NCBI RefSeq assembly: GCF_012034245.1
Contig: NZ_JAATEO010000011.1
Coordinates: forward strand, 124,001-188,000
Direction of reading: 5' to 3'
DNA length: 64,000 bases
Origin: Micromonospora thermarum
GTDB taxonomy: Bacteria; Actinomycetota; Actinomycetes; Mycobacteriales; Micromonosporaceae
Part shown: in pieces, positions 19,275 through 30,184 of the stretch
Layout of the letters: the number at the start of each line of letters is the position of its first letter
Position numbering within the stretch: the first letter of the stretch is position 1
Program-made: the position numbers and the translations under genes
Notes under the pieces: generated by a model
The model's database searches: none
Told to the model about the DNA's origin: nothing
What the model saw: the letters and a program-made list of their open reading frames with translations, nothing else

Positions 19275-20810
19275 CTATTCGGTTGCAGTATCTCCCGCGC
19301 CGGGCGCCCCGCCCACCGGCTCGGCATCCCCGTGGATTGCCTCACCTTCACTTGCCGGCAAGCCGGGCGCCACCGCACCCTCACCGCGCCGGGCCCGCTC
19401 GGCCGCCTCCGCGGCCGCCGTGCCGGCCCGCCGCTTGAGCACCCAGCCCTCGATGTTGCGCTGCCGCGCCCGGGCCACACCCATCGCGCCGGCGGGCACG
19501 TCGTCGACGATCACCGAACCCGCCGCCGTGTACGCGCCGTCGCCCACCACGACCGGCGCGACGAACATGTTGTCGGCACCGGTACGGGCGTGACTGCCGA
19601 TGACCGTGCGGTGCTTGTGCACCCCGTCGTAGTTGACGAACACCGTCGCCGCGCCGATGTTGCTCTGCTCACCGATCGAGGCGTCCCCGACGTACGTCAG
19701 GTGCGGCACCTTCGACCCGGCGCCGATCTCCGAGTTCTTCACCTCGACGAACGTGCCGACCTTGGCCTTCTCCGCCAGCCGCGCCGCCGGCCGCAGGTAC
19801 GCGTACGGGCCGACGCTGGCCTTCGGGCCGATCTCCGCACCCACCGCGTGGCTGCGCACCACCGTGGCGCCCTGCCCGACCACCGTGTCCACCAGCGTGA
19901 CATCCGGCCCGACCACCGCGCCGGAGCCGACCACCGTCGCGCCCTGGAGCTGCGTGTTCTGGTCGACCACCGCGTCCCGGTCCAGCGCCACGGTCACGTC
20001 GATCCACGTGGTCTCCGGGTCGAGCAGGCTGACCCCGGTGCGCATCCAGGCCTCGTTCACCCGGTCGCGCAGCAGCCGCCGCAGCGCGGCCAGCTCGACC
20101 CGGTCGTTGCAGCCCAGCGTCTCCACGTGGTCCGCCGCCACGTGCACCGCCACCGGCTCACCGGCCGACCGCAGCAGGCCGAAGACGTCGGTCAGGTACT
20201 CCTCGCCCTGCTCGTTGTCGGTGGAGAGCTTGCCGAGCGCGTCCCGCAGCCGCACCGCGTCGAACGCGTAGATGCCCGCGTTGATCTCCCGGATCTCCCG
20301 CTGGGCGGGCGTGGCGTCCCGCTGCTCCACGATCTGCTGGAGCCGGCCGTCGGCGTCGCGCACGATCCGGCCGAGCCCCGTCGGGTCGGGCACCTCCGCG
20401 GCGAGCACGGTCGCCGCCGCACCCTCCCGCTCGTGCGCCTCGACGAGCGCACCGACCGTCTCCGGACGCAGCAGCGGCACGTCGCCGTTGATCACCACCA
20501 CGGTGCCGGTGGCCTCCGGGACCGCGTCCAGCGCGATCCGGACCGCGTGCCCCGTGCCGAGCTGCTCGGCCTGGAGCACCGGCGTGGCCTGCGGGGCGAT
20601 CTCGGCGAGGTGCGCGCGGACCTGGTCGGCGCCGTGGCCCACGACGACCACCGTGCGGTCCGCGCCGAGCGGTGCGGCCGCGCTCAGCACGTGGCCGACG
20701 AGCGTGCGGCCGAGCAGCGGGTGCAGCACCTTCGGCAGCGCGGACTTCATCCGCTTGCCCTCGCCGGCGGCTAGCACGACGACGGTGCGGAGATGGGGCG
20801 GCTGGGACAC
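19275..20810 (-). CDS. glmU: Bifunctional GlmU: GlcN-1-P acetyltransferase/GlcNAc-1-P uridyltransferase (511 aa)
   Basis: Catalyses the last two steps to UDP-GlcNAc, the precursor of peptidoglycan and of any GlcNAc polymer made by the GT2 protein encoded at 40.2 kb. The N-terminal uridyltransferase domain carries [11 protein letters not shown], and the C-terminal half is a left-handed beta helix with hexapeptide repeats ([16 protein letters not shown]...). The last 50 residues form an extended Ala/Glu-rich tail, usual in actinobacterial GlmU. Confidence 0.97.
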   Translation of the reverse strand: MSQPPHLRTVVVLAAGEGKRMKSALPKVLHPLLGRTLVGHVLSAAAPLGADRTVVVVGHGADQVRAHLAEIAPQATPVLQAEQLGTGHAVRIALDAVPEATGTVVVINGDVPLLRPETVGALVEAHEREGAAATVLAAEVPDPTGLGRIVRDADGRLQQIVEQRDATPAQREIREINAGIYAFDAVRLRDALGKLSTDNEQGEEYLTDVFGLLRSAGEPVAVHVAADHVETLGCNDRVELAALRRLLRDRVNEAWMRTGVSLLDPETTWIDVTVALDRDAVVDQNTQLQGATVVGSGAVVGPDVTLVDTVVGQGATVVRSHAVGAEIGPKASVGPYAYLRPAARLAEKAKVGTFVEVKNSEIGAGSKVPHLTYVGDASIGEQSNIGAATVFVNYDGVHKHRTVIGSHARTGADNMFVAPVVVGDGAYTAAGSVIVDDVPAGAMGVARARQRNIEGWVLKRRAGTAAAEAAERARRGEGAVAPGLPASEGEAIHGDAEPVGGAPGAGDTATE

Positions 20811-20883
20811 GACGTGGCTCCCGTCGGGACGGCGACAGTCTCGCGGCCATGCTAACCAGACATCATCCGCGGATGAGGAGAAG

Positions 20884-20954
20884 CTCCCGGGAGAGGATTC
20901 GAACCCCTACAATCAGGACCAAAACCTGACGTCCTGCCATTAGACGACCCGGGA
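20884..20954 (-). tRNA. tRNA-Gln (TTG anticodon)
   Basis: Read on the minus strand, the acceptor arms TCCCGGG (20954-20948) and CCCGGGA (20891-20885) pair perfectly, with G as discriminator at 20884. The anticodon arm TCAGG-TTTTGGT-CCTGA gives anticodon TTG, and the T arm carries GGGGTTCGAATCC. CCA is not encoded. A TTTAGA lies just upstream as a possible -10 box. Confidence 0.95.
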
Positions 20955-20999
20955 CGGTCTAAAACGGGCAAAGCCAAACACCTGTCGGACGCCTATACC

Positions 21000-21743
21000 T
21001 TAGCGTCCTCGGCTCGGATCCTCATCGGCCATTCCTTTCATGATCCCTTCGATCTTCCAGTACAGGTGTCGCGACTGCGGGACCTCGACGCTCAGACAGC
21101 CCCGATAGCCCTCGCCCGTATTCCGCCGCACGCTGGCCGGGCGGTGGCGCTTGAGCGACGTTGGCTGGAAGCAACCCGGGGAAACGCCCACCACTTCGGC
21201 CCACCAGATGACCGCCGCCGCGGCGTCGGCGCTCTCGTGGATGCTCACCCGGTACCGCAGCGCCTCGCGGCGAACGCCCATCTCCTCCAGGAAGCGCAGG
21301 AACAGCGCTATCAACATCGGATCGCTGTTCACGAAGCGGACCCGGCAGTCGTGAGGTCGCCACGGTTTCGCCTTGGTTCCCTCGGCCCAGTACATGGCCG
21401 CGCCCACCATCACCAACTCGCGATGCCGCAACCGCTTGACCCACGCAGCCGCTCTGGCCACCGCCTCGGCACGGGCGGCGTCCCGCGCGGCCCGGTGCTC
21501 CGCCCAGAGTGCATCGGTCATGACCTTCGAATGGGCCTGCCGACGGGCTCGGACCTCCGCCTCGTCCCGCTCGAGCGGCAGGTGCCCGATCCACCGCCAG
21601 GCGGTCGACCGTGCCACGCCGACCCGACGCGCGATCTCTGGAACCGTGCAACCGGCGCGGCGCAGTCGCAGCGCCTCCTGGTAGAGCGGTGAGGCTGCGG
21701 CCCGCGGCCCGATCGGCGGTTGCGGGGCGAGCGGATCTGTCAT
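21000..21743 (-). CDS. HTH plus LAGLIDADG-like protein beside tRNA-Gln (247 aa)
   Basis: No named family is certain. Residues about 20-50 form a resolvase-type helix-turn-helix (ALRLRRAGCTVPEIARRVGVARSTAWRWI), followed by a basic helical linker. The second half (VGAAMYWAEGTK, RVRFVNSDPMLIALFLRFLEEMGV, RYRVSIHES and a final SRHLYWKIEGIMKG) looks like a degenerate LAGLIDADG homing-endonuclease fold, the fold also used by WhiA-type regulators. The gene ends 46 bases from tRNA-Gln. Start ATG at 21743 lacks a clear Shine-Dalgarno; a GTG at 21779 is an alternative. It could be a DNA-binding regulator or a domesticated endonuclease. Confidence 0.7.
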   Translation of the reverse strand: MTDPLAPQPPIGPRAAASPLYQEALRLRRAGCTVPEIARRVGVARSTAWRWIGHLPLERDEAEVRARRQAHSKVMTDALWAEHRAARDAARAEAVARAAAWVKRLRHRELVMVGAAMYWAEGTKAKPWRPHDCRVRFVNSDPMLIALFLRFLEEMGVRREALRYRVSIHESADAAAAVIWWAEVVGVSPGCFQPTSLKRHRPASVRRNTGEGYRGCLSVEVPQSRHLYWKIEGIMKGMADEDPSRGR

Positions 21744-21824
21744 GGCTAGCAAATTAGAACGGGCGTACGACGAGACCACGCATTCATTCGCGACTCTGTC
21801 CCGTGCGCGTGCGGCCCACCCAAG

Positions 21825-21838
21825 TTACGGTGACGTAA
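21825..21838. promoter_or_regulatory. Inverted-repeat operator ahead of the desaturase gene
   Basis: TTACG-GTGA-CGTAA forms a 14-base interrupted palindrome about 38 bases before the desaturase start, where a repressor would overlap the promoter. The TetR regulator encoded right after the desaturase is the natural candidate to bind it. Confidence 0.55.
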
Positions 21839-21875
21839 GCGTAGCTCGTGATCTCCGTCCCCTCTGCGAGGTGCC

Positions 21876-22835
21876 ATGTCGACCGCTCTCGTCGAACCCT
21901 CCTCGACCGGCCCGAAGCCCCTCACCCAGGGCACCCAGTCCCGCGGAATCCTCATCGCACTCTGGGTGTTCGTGGTCGTCCCGTTCGTGGCCCTGGTCGC
22001 CGCCGTCCCGGTCGCCGGGGGTGGCTGGCTGAGCTGGACGGACGTGGCGATCGCCGGCTTCTGGTACGTGGTTTCCGGGCTCGGCATCACGGTCGGCTAC
22101 CACCGCTACTTCACCCACGGCTCCTTCAAGGCAACCCGGCCACTGCGGGTCGGGCTCGCCGCCGCCGGCTCGCTGGCCGTGCAGGGCGAGATCATCCAGT
22201 GGGTCGCCGACCACCGCCGGCACCACGCCTTCTCCGACCTGGAGGGTGACCCGCACTCACCGTGGCGGTTCGGCGCGACCGTCCGCGGGTTGACGAAGGG
22301 CCTGTTCCACGCGCACATTGGTTGGCTGTTCAACCGGGAGCTGTCCAACCGGAAACGCTTCGCACCGGATCTGATCGCCGACCGCGACATCAACCGGGTC
22401 GACCGGTTCTTCCCGGCGCTCGTGGCGGTGTCGGTGCTCGGTCCCGCGGCCATGGGCGGGCTGTTCACCTGGTCCTGGCAGGGCGCGCTGACCGCGTTCT
22501 TCTGGGGCGGTCTGGTGCGCATCGCGCTGCTGCACCACGTGACCTGGTCGATCAACTCGGTCTGCCACGTGTACGGCGAGCGCCCGTTCGCGATGCGCCA
22601 GGGGGACCGGGCGGCCAACTTCTGGCCGCTGGCGATCCTGTCCTTCGGCGAGAGCTGGCACAACCTGCACCACGCCGATCCCACCAGCGCGCGACACGGC
22701 GTACTGCCGGGCCAGGTGGACATCTCGGCCCGGGTGATCTGGCTGTTCGAGAAGCTGGGCGCGGCCCGGGACGTGCGCTGGCCGAAGCCCGAGCGGATCG
22801 CGGCCAAGCTGGTGAGGGCGGACGCCGAGCGGTAA
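21876..22835 (+). CDS. Acyl-CoA / fatty-acid delta-9 desaturase (319 aa)
   Basis: A membrane di-iron desaturase that introduces a double bond into saturated acyl chains, adjusting membrane fluidity. The three histidine boxes are all visible: HRYFTH (about residue 75), HRRHH (about 112) and HNLHH (about 265). About four membrane segments surround them, the first near residues 27-47. Length is typical for the bacterial acyl-CoA desaturase (OLE1-type) family. It is followed by a TetR gene after 94 bases on the same strand. Confidence 0.95.
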   Translation: MSTALVEPSSTGPKPLTQGTQSRGILIALWVFVVVPFVALVAAVPVAGGGWLSWTDVAIAGFWYVVSGLGITVGYHRYFTHGSFKATRPLRVGLAAAGSLAVQGEIIQWVADHRRHHAFSDLEGDPHSPWRFGATVRGLTKGLFHAHIGWLFNRELSNRKRFAPDLIADRDINRVDRFFPALVAVSVLGPAAMGGLFTWSWQGALTAFFWGGLVRIALLHHVTWSINSVCHVYGERPFAMRQGDRAANFWPLAILSFGESWHNLHHADPTSARHGVLPGQVDISARVIWLFEKLGAARDVRWPKPERIAAKLVRADAER

Positions 22836-22929
22836 CCGGGCGGTAGCGGGCCACGTTACCTGGCAGTATGGCCGGGTGACCGGCTCCATCCCACGACAGG
22901 GCGTCACCGAGCGCCGACGAGGTGACGAG

Positions 22930-23613
22930 ATGACTGACGCCCCGGGCGGTGACGGTACGGCCGGCCGCCGCCGGGCGGTGCCGGCGTCCGGCAAGACGTC
23001 ACGCGTACGCATGTCCGCGGCGCAGCGGCGCGAGCAGTTGATCTCGATCGCCCGGCAGATCTTCGCCGAGCGCGGGTTCGACGCCACGTCCATCGAGGAG
23101 GTGGCGTCGCGGGCCAAGGTCTCCAAGCCGGTGGTGTACGAGCACTTCGGCGGCAAGGAGGGGCTGTACGCGGTCGTGGTGGATCGGGAGGTCCGCAGCC
23201 TGCTGGACCGGATCACCACCGCGTTGACCGCCGGCCACCCGCGGGAGCTGCTGGAGCAGGCGGCGCTGACCCTGCTCACGTACATCGAGGAGGAGACCAG
23301 CGGGTTCCGGGTGCTGGTCCGGGAGTCGCCGCTGATGGCGACGACGGGGAACTTCAGCAGCGTGTTGAACGACGTCGCCCACCAGGTGGAGCACATCCTG
23401 GGCGCCGAGTTCTCCAGCCGGGGGTACGACCCGAAGCTCGCCGAGCTCTACGCGCAGGCGCTGGTGGGGATGGTGGCGTTGACCGGCCGGTGGTGGCTGG
23501 AGGTCCGCAAGCCGCGCAAGGAGACGGTGGCGGCGCACCTGGTGAACCTGGCCTGGAACGGCCTGTCGCACCTGGAGGCGAAGCCGGGCCTGATCACCGT
23601 ACGGAAACGGTGA
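22930..23613 (+). CDS. TetR/AcrR-family regulator (227 aa)
   Basis: The DNA-binding domain spans about residues 35-85 (REQLISIARQIFAERGFDATSIEEVASRAKVSKPVVYEHFGGKEGLYAVVV), followed by a helical ligand-binding domain. ATG at 22930 is supported by GAGG about 9 bases upstream; a longer in-frame reading from 22876 lacks such a site. Its position directly after the desaturase suggests that it controls fatty-acid desaturation, with the inverted repeat at 21825-21838 as the candidate operator. The ligand is unknown; acyl-CoA is an inference. Confidence 0.92.
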   Translation: MTDAPGGDGTAGRRRAVPASGKTSRVRMSAAQRREQLISIARQIFAERGFDATSIEEVASRAKVSKPVVYEHFGGKEGLYAVVVDREVRSLLDRITTALTAGHPRELLEQAALTLLTYIEEETSGFRVLVRESPLMATTGNFSSVLNDVAHQVEHILGAEFSSRGYDPKLAELYAQALVGMVALTGRWWLEVRKPRKETVAAHLVNLAWNGLSHLEAKPGLITVRKR

Positions 23614-23614
23614 G

Positions 23615-24088
23615 TCAGGGGCGCGGAGCGCCGATCGGGTGGTTGCGGTGGCGCCGCACCTCCTCGGCGTGCTCAGGGGTGCCGACCTTGTCGTACAGGC
23701 CGGTCCCGAGCAGGATCAGCCCGAAGATCATCGAGATGATGACGGTCGACATCGAGAAGTTGAGGAAGTTGGCCGGGGTCTGCAGCACCGACATCATGAG
23801 GATGCTGGTGACGAGGAAGACGATCCCGGCGGTGAGGTTCATGTAGTGGCCGAGGTTGCCGCGCCGGGACGCCCCCACCAGCAGGAAGGCGCCGAAGACG
23901 ACCGAGGCCAGGGAGAACGCGAGGTTGGTGCGGAGCCCCAGCACCCAGTGGCTGCCGCGGCCGAAGAGCGGCTCGCCGAGCGTCACCACGACGCCCCAGA
24001 CGCCGAAGACGAGGATGTAGAGGCCGATCAGCCCGGAGAGGACCCGGTAGATCGGCCGCGCCGGATGGTTCAAAGGAAAGTGCGCCAC
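23615..24088 (-). CDS. DUF4383 membrane protein, copy 1 (157 aa)
   Basis: A small membrane protein with four hydrophobic segments. The N-terminal AHFPLNHPARPIYRVLSGLIGLYILVFGVWG block is nearly the same as in the neighbouring gene at 24411-24866, so the two are tandem paralogues. GTG at 24088 follows GGAGGGGCC. Function of the DUF4383 family is unknown. The C-terminus is cytoplasmic and His/Arg/Glu-containing (EHAEEVRRHRNHP). It converges with the TetR gene with only a 1-base gap. Confidence 0.87.
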   Translation of the reverse strand: MAHFPLNHPARPIYRVLSGLIGLYILVFGVWGVVVTLGEPLFGRGSHWVLGLRTNLAFSLASVVFGAFLLVGASRRGNLGHYMNLTAGIVFLVTSILMMSVLQTPANFLNFSMSTVIISMIFGLILLGTGLYDKVGTPEHAEEVRRHRNHPIGAPRP

Positions 24089-24189
24089 GGCCCCTCCACC
24101 CGAATGACGACATTCAGGAGGATTGTCACCCGCACGAGCGGCCCACGTACCCCGAATCACGAGTCAGGGCATCACGCCCGCACCGACCC

Positions 24190-24300
24190 GCGGACCGCAA
24201 CCACCTCAGATCCCCAACCCACCCGCTCGTGCGTGCGGACCGCAACCATTTCAGATCCCCCACCCACCGGGCAGCAAGGCGCGGACCGCCACCACGACAG
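24190..24300. repeat. Two and a half imperfect tandem repeats of about 45 bases
   Basis: Copies beginning GCGGACCGCAACCA at 24190 and 24235, and a degraded copy GCGGACCGCCACCA at 24281, are spaced 45 and 46 bases apart. The first two also share a CAGATCCCC...CCCACC segment. They lie in the gap between the two DUF4383 genes, which is otherwise gene-free (24089-24410). Confidence 0.75.
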
Positions 24301-24373
24301 GTTCTCGCCGGAGCCCGACCCGCGGAGGGATCAAGCCTGACCGCCCGGAGCGGGTCGGGCTCCGGCGAGAACC
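24300..24373. repeat. Perfect 23-bp inverted repeat with 28-base loop
   Basis: 24300-24322 and 24351-24373 are exact reverse complements. A third partial copy of the right arm (GCTCCGGCGAGAACC) follows at 24389-24403. It sits directly next to the tandem repeats and upstream of DUF4383 copy 1; it may terminate copy 2 or be a mobile or repeated element. Confidence 0.8.
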
Positions 24374-24410
24374 CCCACCGCAACCAAAGCTCCGGCGAGA
24401 ACCGAAACGC

Positions 24411-24866
24411 TCAGAGCACCAGCCGAGCCTTCTGCCAGGCTTCCTTCTCCTCGTCGGTGCCGACCTTGCCGTACATGCCGACCATGAGGAGCACGAGGCC
24501 GACCACCATCAGCACGATGACGGTGGCGACGGTGAAGTTGAAGATGTTCGCCTCGGTCCGGATGAAGGCGAGCCCGGCCAGGCTCAGCGCCATGATGAGG
24601 TACGCCAGCCACTGGTTGATCACCACGTCGAGGTTGCGACCGATGACAGTGCCGGCCAGGACGGCACCGCCGAGCAGCAGGCTGAGCAGCGAGAAGCCGA
24701 CGTTCGTGCCCTGGCCGATGACGGTGGTGTCGTCCTGGGCGAGGACCTCGTTGCCGGCGCTGGCGATGAGGCCGAGCACGCCGAAGGCGACCAGGTACAG
24801 ACCGGTCAGCCCGCCGATCGCCCGGTAGATCGGCCGCGCGGGGTGGTTGACGGGGGTGTGGGCCAT
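24411..24866 (-). CDS. DUF4383 membrane protein, copy 2 (151 aa)
   Basis: Paralogue of the gene at 23615-24088, with the same MAH-(P)-NHPARPIYR start and the same four-segment layout (GGLTGLYLVAFGVLGLIAS, NVGFSLLSLLLGGAVLAGTVIG, WLAYLIMALSLAGLAFI and VATVIVLMVVGLVLLMVGMYGKVG). GGAGA precedes the ATG at 24866; upstream in-frame sequence is non-conserved. Function is unknown. The duplicated pair is separated by a repeat-rich spacer, so the two copies are likely transcribed separately. Confidence 0.87.
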   Translation of the reverse strand: MAHTPVNHPARPIYRAIGGLTGLYLVAFGVLGLIASAGNEVLAQDDTTVIGQGTNVGFSLLSLLLGGAVLAGTVIGRNLDVVINQWLAYLIMALSLAGLAFIRTEANIFNFTVATVIVLMVVGLVLLMVGMYGKVGTDEEKEAWQKARLVL

Positions 24867-24969
24867 CTCTGAGTCTCCAACGACGAACGGAAGAGGGTCG
24901 CCGGTGATTCTCCCGCATGTCCCGGTGTGACGCCGCACACGGCCCCGCCGGTCGTGGCGGAGGCGACCG

Positions 24970-26769
<1,800 letters not shown>

Positions 26770-27062
26770 TATCCCACCTCTCATGATCAAGGCGTCCCGG
26801 TGCCGGTGGGCACCTGGGGACGCCTGGGCTCCCAGGGTACGCGGAGCGGCCTGCCGGCCCGTCACGCCGTGACGCTTCGTGCCGGCCCTCGCTTCCGGGC
26901 CGCACCCGTCGAGCGGCGCAGCCGCCGGCCCGACGCAGGTCAACGACCCGGGGACGGACGCTGTTCCCTCGATCAACTCGAGATCGTTGGTATCGGCGGG
27001 CCCGGACGGCCGGGATGCCGCGATGCCGGCGGCATCGAGTCGAACAAGGCGGCAGCGGTGGG

Positions 27063-28010
27063 TCAGACGATCCGGGCGCCGGCGACCGGGCCGTGGGCGA
27101 GGCGGGCCTCCCGGCACACGCCGGCCGCCTCCAGCTCGGCGGCGACGCGGCCGGCGTCGGCCTCGTCGGCGGCCAGGAAGACGCAGGTGGGACCGGACCC
27201 GGAGACGATGCCGGCGAGCGCGCCCGCCGCCTCCCCCGCCTTGAGCGTGGCGGCCAGGGACGGACGCAGGGAGAGGGCGGCGTCCTGGAGGTCGTTGCCG
27301 AGGGCGGCGGCGAGCACCCGGGGGTCCCGCTGGCGCAGCGCGGCGAGCAGCGTGTCGGTGCTGCCGAGGGGCGCGCCGGCGGACCCGGCGTCGCGGAGCC
27401 GGTCGAGTTCCCGGTACGCGGCGGGGGTGGACAGGCCACCGTCGGCGATCGCGACGACCCAGTGCCAGGAGGTGGGGCGGGCCAGCACCGGGCTGACCGC
27501 CTCGCCCCGGCCGGTGCCGAGCGCGGTGCCGCCGTGGATCAGGAACGGCACGTCGGAGCCGAGGTCGGCGGCGATGCCGGCCAGCTCGTCGCGGGACAAC
27601 CCGGTGCCCCACAGTGCGTCGCAGGCGACCAGCGCGGCGGCGGCGTCGGCGCTGCCCCCGGCCAGGCCGCCGGCGAGCGGGATGTGCTTGCGCAGGTGCA
27701 GCCGGGCGTGCGGGAGGACGCCCGCGTAGCCGGCGAGGGCGTGCGCGGCCCGGATGACCAGGTTGGTGTCGTCCAGGGCCAGCTCGCCGGTGCCCTCGCC
27801 CTCCATTGTCAGAGTGAGGGTGTCGCCGCGCCGGGCGGTCAGCTCGTCGTAGATGGAGATCGCGTGGTAGACGGTGTTCAGCTCGTGGTAGCCGTCGCGG
27901 CGCAGCGGCCCCACCCCGAGGTGCAGGTTGACCTTGGCGGGCACCTTCACCCGTACCGGCCCGCTGACACCGCGCGGCTCGTCGTCGTCCGGTCGCCAGG
28001 CCTCGGTCAC
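27063..28010 (-). CDS. ispE: 4-diphosphocytidyl-2-C-methyl-D-erythritol kinase (315 aa)
   Basis: A GHMP kinase of the MEP isoprenoid pathway, phosphorylating CDP-ME at the 2-hydroxyl. N-terminal VKVPAKVNLHLGVGPLRRDGYHEL and the ATP-binding PLAGGLAGGSADAAAALVA motif (near residue 110) are diagnostic, together with the third motif GIVSGSGPTCVFLA. It follows rsmA by 126 bases in the same direction. Confidence 0.96.
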   Translation of the reverse strand: MTEAWRPDDDEPRGVSGPVRVKVPAKVNLHLGVGPLRRDGYHELNTVYHAISIYDELTARRGDTLTLTMEGEGTGELALDDTNLVIRAAHALAGYAGVLPHARLHLRKHIPLAGGLAGGSADAAAALVACDALWGTGLSRDELAGIAADLGSDVPFLIHGGTALGTGRGEAVSPVLARPTSWHWVVAIADGGLSTPAAYRELDRLRDAGSAGAPLGSTDTLLAALRQRDPRVLAAALGNDLQDAALSLRPSLAATLKAGEAAGALAGIVSGSGPTCVFLAADEADAGRVAAELEAAGVCREARLAHGPVAGARIV

Positions 28011-28136
28011 GGGATCAGGCCCCGGACGAGCGGCCGGATGTCGAACGGCTTGGTCACGATCAGCTCCTCGGCGGAGTCGGCCGGCTGGGGGCGGCGTACG
28101 CGTACTCGTGGGCCCGGGGGCGGGCCCGGCGCCAGC

Positions 28137-29006
28137 CTAGCGGGCGGCGGGTGCGGCGGCCGGGGCCGACGCGGCGATGGCGGCGAACTGCTCGACGGTG
28201 AGTGACTCCCCGCGCGCGCCCGGGTCCACCCCGGCGGCGGTGAGGGCCTCGGTGGCCCGGTCGGCGCCGCCGGCCCAGCCGGCGAGGGCCGCGCGGAGGG
28301 TCTTGCGACGCTGCGCGAACGCCGCGTCCACCACGGCGAACACCCGCTCCCGGGGTACGTCGGGGCGCGGCGGCTCGCGGCGGGTGAAGGCGACGAGCCC
28401 GGAGTCGACGTTCGGCACCGGCCAGAACACGTTGGGTGGCACCTTCCCGGCGGCGCGGGCGCGGGCGTACCAGGCCAGCTTGACGGACGGGACGCCGTAC
28501 ACCTTGGAGCCGGGACCGGCGACCAGCCGGTCGGCGACCTCCTTCTGCACCATGACGAGGCCGTGCCGCAGGGTGGGCAGTTCGGCGAGCAGGTGCAGCA
28601 CCACCGGCACGGCGACGTTGTACGGCAGGTTGGCCACCAGCGCGGTCGGTGCCGGCTCGGCGAGGTCGGCGGCGGTGACCCGCAGCGCGTCGGCGTGGTG
28701 CACGGTGAGCCGTTCCGCGTCGGGGCCGGCGTGCCGGGCGGCGGTCTCGGGCAGGGCGCCGGCCAGCATCGGGTCGATCTCCACGGCGTGCACGTGCGCG
28801 GCGACCGGGAGCAGCGCCAGCGTGAGGGAGCCGAGCCCGGGCCCGACCTCCAGCGCCACGTCGTCGGGAGCCAGCCCGGCGGTGGTGACGATCCGGCGGA
28901 CCGTGTTGGGGTCGTGCACGAAGTTCTGGCCGAGCTTCTTGGTGGGCGCGACGCCGAGACGGGCGGCGAGGTCCCGGATCTCCGCCGGGCCGAGGAGACC
29001 GGTCAC
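28137..29006 (-). CDS. rsmA: 16S rRNA dimethyladenosine transferase (289 aa)
   Basis: Methylates A1518 and A1519 near the 3' end of 16S rRNA (KsgA). Family signatures include [18 protein letters not shown], the SAM-binding [14 protein letters not shown] and the catalytic [11 protein letters not shown] (motif IV). The GTG at 29006 is used because the upstream reading has no family similarity and would run into the hairpin region. Conserved neighbour of tatD and ispE. Confidence 0.95.
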   Translation of the reverse strand: MTGLLGPAEIRDLAARLGVAPTKKLGQNFVHDPNTVRRIVTTAGLAPDDVALEVGPGLGSLTLALLPVAAHVHAVEIDPMLAGALPETAARHAGPDAERLTVHHADALRVTAADLAEPAPTALVANLPYNVAVPVVLHLLAELPTLRHGLVMVQKEVADRLVAGPGSKVYGVPSVKLAWYARARAAGKVPPNVFWPVPNVDSGLVAFTRREPPRPDVPRERVFAVVDAAFAQRRKTLRAALAGWAGGADRATEALTAAGVDPGARGESLTVEQFAAIAASAPAAAPAAR

Positions 29007-29041
29007 GCCCCGTAGCGTATGCGGGGCGGGCCCGGTGATTG

Positions 29042-29078
29042 GAAGGGACCCGTCACCTACCGGGGTACCCGTCCCTTC
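29042..29078 (-). terminator. Possible hairpin at the tatD stop
   Basis: GAAGGGAC (29042-29049) pairs with GTCCCTTC (29071-29078) around a 21-base loop and touches the tatD stop codon. It could attenuate read-through into rsmA. Confidence 0.4.
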
Positions 29079-29985
29079 ACCACGGCCCGAAGGCGCGGTC
29101 ACCGGTTGCGGAGATGGCGGCGCACAGGTCGTCCAGGTCCGCGCCGGTCGTCGTGGCGAGGGAGCGGACGGTGAGCGGGATCAGGTACGACGCGTTCGGC
29201 CGGCCGCGGTGCGGCATCGGCGTGAGGTACGGCGCGTCGGTCTCCACGAGGATCTGGTCCAGTGGGGTCAGCGCGGCGGCCTCGCGGAGCGCACCGGCGC
29301 TGCCGAAGGTGACGGTGCCGGCGAAGCTCAGCAGGTAGCCGCGGCGGACGCACTCGCGGGCGAAGTCCGCGTCGCCGGAGAAGCAGTGCAGCACCACCGT
29401 GTCCGGGGCGCCCTCGTCGTCGAGGATCCGCAGCACGTCGGCGTGTGCCTCCCGGTCGTGGATGACCAGGGTCTTGCCGTACCGCTTCGCGATGGCGATG
29501 TGGGCGCGGAAGCTCTCCTCCTGCGCGGCGCGGCCCTCGTCGCCGGTGCGGTAGAAATCCATGCCGGTCTCGCCGATGCCGCGTACCCGGTCCTGGGCCG
29601 CGAGGGTCTCGATCGCGCGCAGCGCGTCGTCCAGATCGGACAGACGGGGCGCCTCGTTGGGGTGCAGTGCGACGGTGGCGACGACCGCCGGGTACTTCTG
29701 GGCGACGTCCGCGCCCCACCGGGACGAGTCGACGTCGACGCCCACCTGCACCAGCCGGTCGACGCCGACGGCGGCGGCCACCTCGACCGCCCGCGCGACC
29801 GGGTCGTCGACCGGGCCGCCGCCGGGGACGCCGGCCTCGCTGACCGTGATGTCGAGGTGGGTGTGGCTGTCCAGCACCGGGCGGGGCAGCGGCTCGGGCG
29901 GCGCGGGGAACTCGCCGGCGCGCCGGGCGGCCCGTTTGCTTCGCGATTCGGTCGGCTCGGTCGTCTGTTCGGTCGGCTCGTTCAT
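29077..29985 (-). CDS. tatD: TatD family metal-dependent hydrolase/DNase (302 aa)
   Basis: An amidohydrolase-fold nuclease of the TatD family. Metal ligands are visible in DSHTHLD (residues about 41-47), [26 protein letters not shown] and [10 protein letters not shown]. The N-terminal 35 residues (Thr/Glu/Arg-rich) precede the fold. Start ATG at 29985; a GTG immediately before it is also possible and no strong ribosome site is seen. It heads the tatD-rsmA-ispE-ABC-F run. Confidence 0.94.
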   Translation of the reverse strand: MNEPTEQTTEPTESRSKRAARRAGEFPAPPEPLPRPVLDSHTHLDITVSEAGVPGGGPVDDPVARAVEVAAAVGVDRLVQVGVDVDSSRWGADVAQKYPAVVATVALHPNEAPRLSDLDDALRAIETLAAQDRVRGIGETGMDFYRTGDEGRAAQEESFRAHIAIAKRYGKTLVIHDREAHADVLRILDDEGAPDTVVLHCFSGDADFARECVRRGYLLSFAGTVTFGSAGALREAAALTPLDQILVETDAPYLTPMPHRGRPNASYLIPLTVRSLATTTGADLDDLCAAISATGDRAFGPW

Positions 29986-30184
29986 CACCCAAAGGATCAC
30001 ACACTGACGCGGTCCACCCAGGCGCCACCCGATGTTCACCTCTGCTACGCCGTACGCGCTTAGCGTCGCACGGTGAATGAGCATCGCGTACGGGAGGCGA
30101 CACCGTGAGCGATCATGTCGAGAGACCCGGGCGGGCCGGCAGCGTGGCGCCGCGCGTCGCCGCCGAGCGGAGCGAGGTGAGGGC

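Noticed and set aside
20864-20875. CATCCGCGGATG palindrome downstream of tRNA-Gln
   Set aside because: Too short and without a loop for a terminator; no clear role, so not listed as a feature.
20884-21743. Integrated element at tRNA-Gln
   Set aside because: No integrase gene and no direct repeat of the tRNA 3' end was seen, so an integrated island is not supported.
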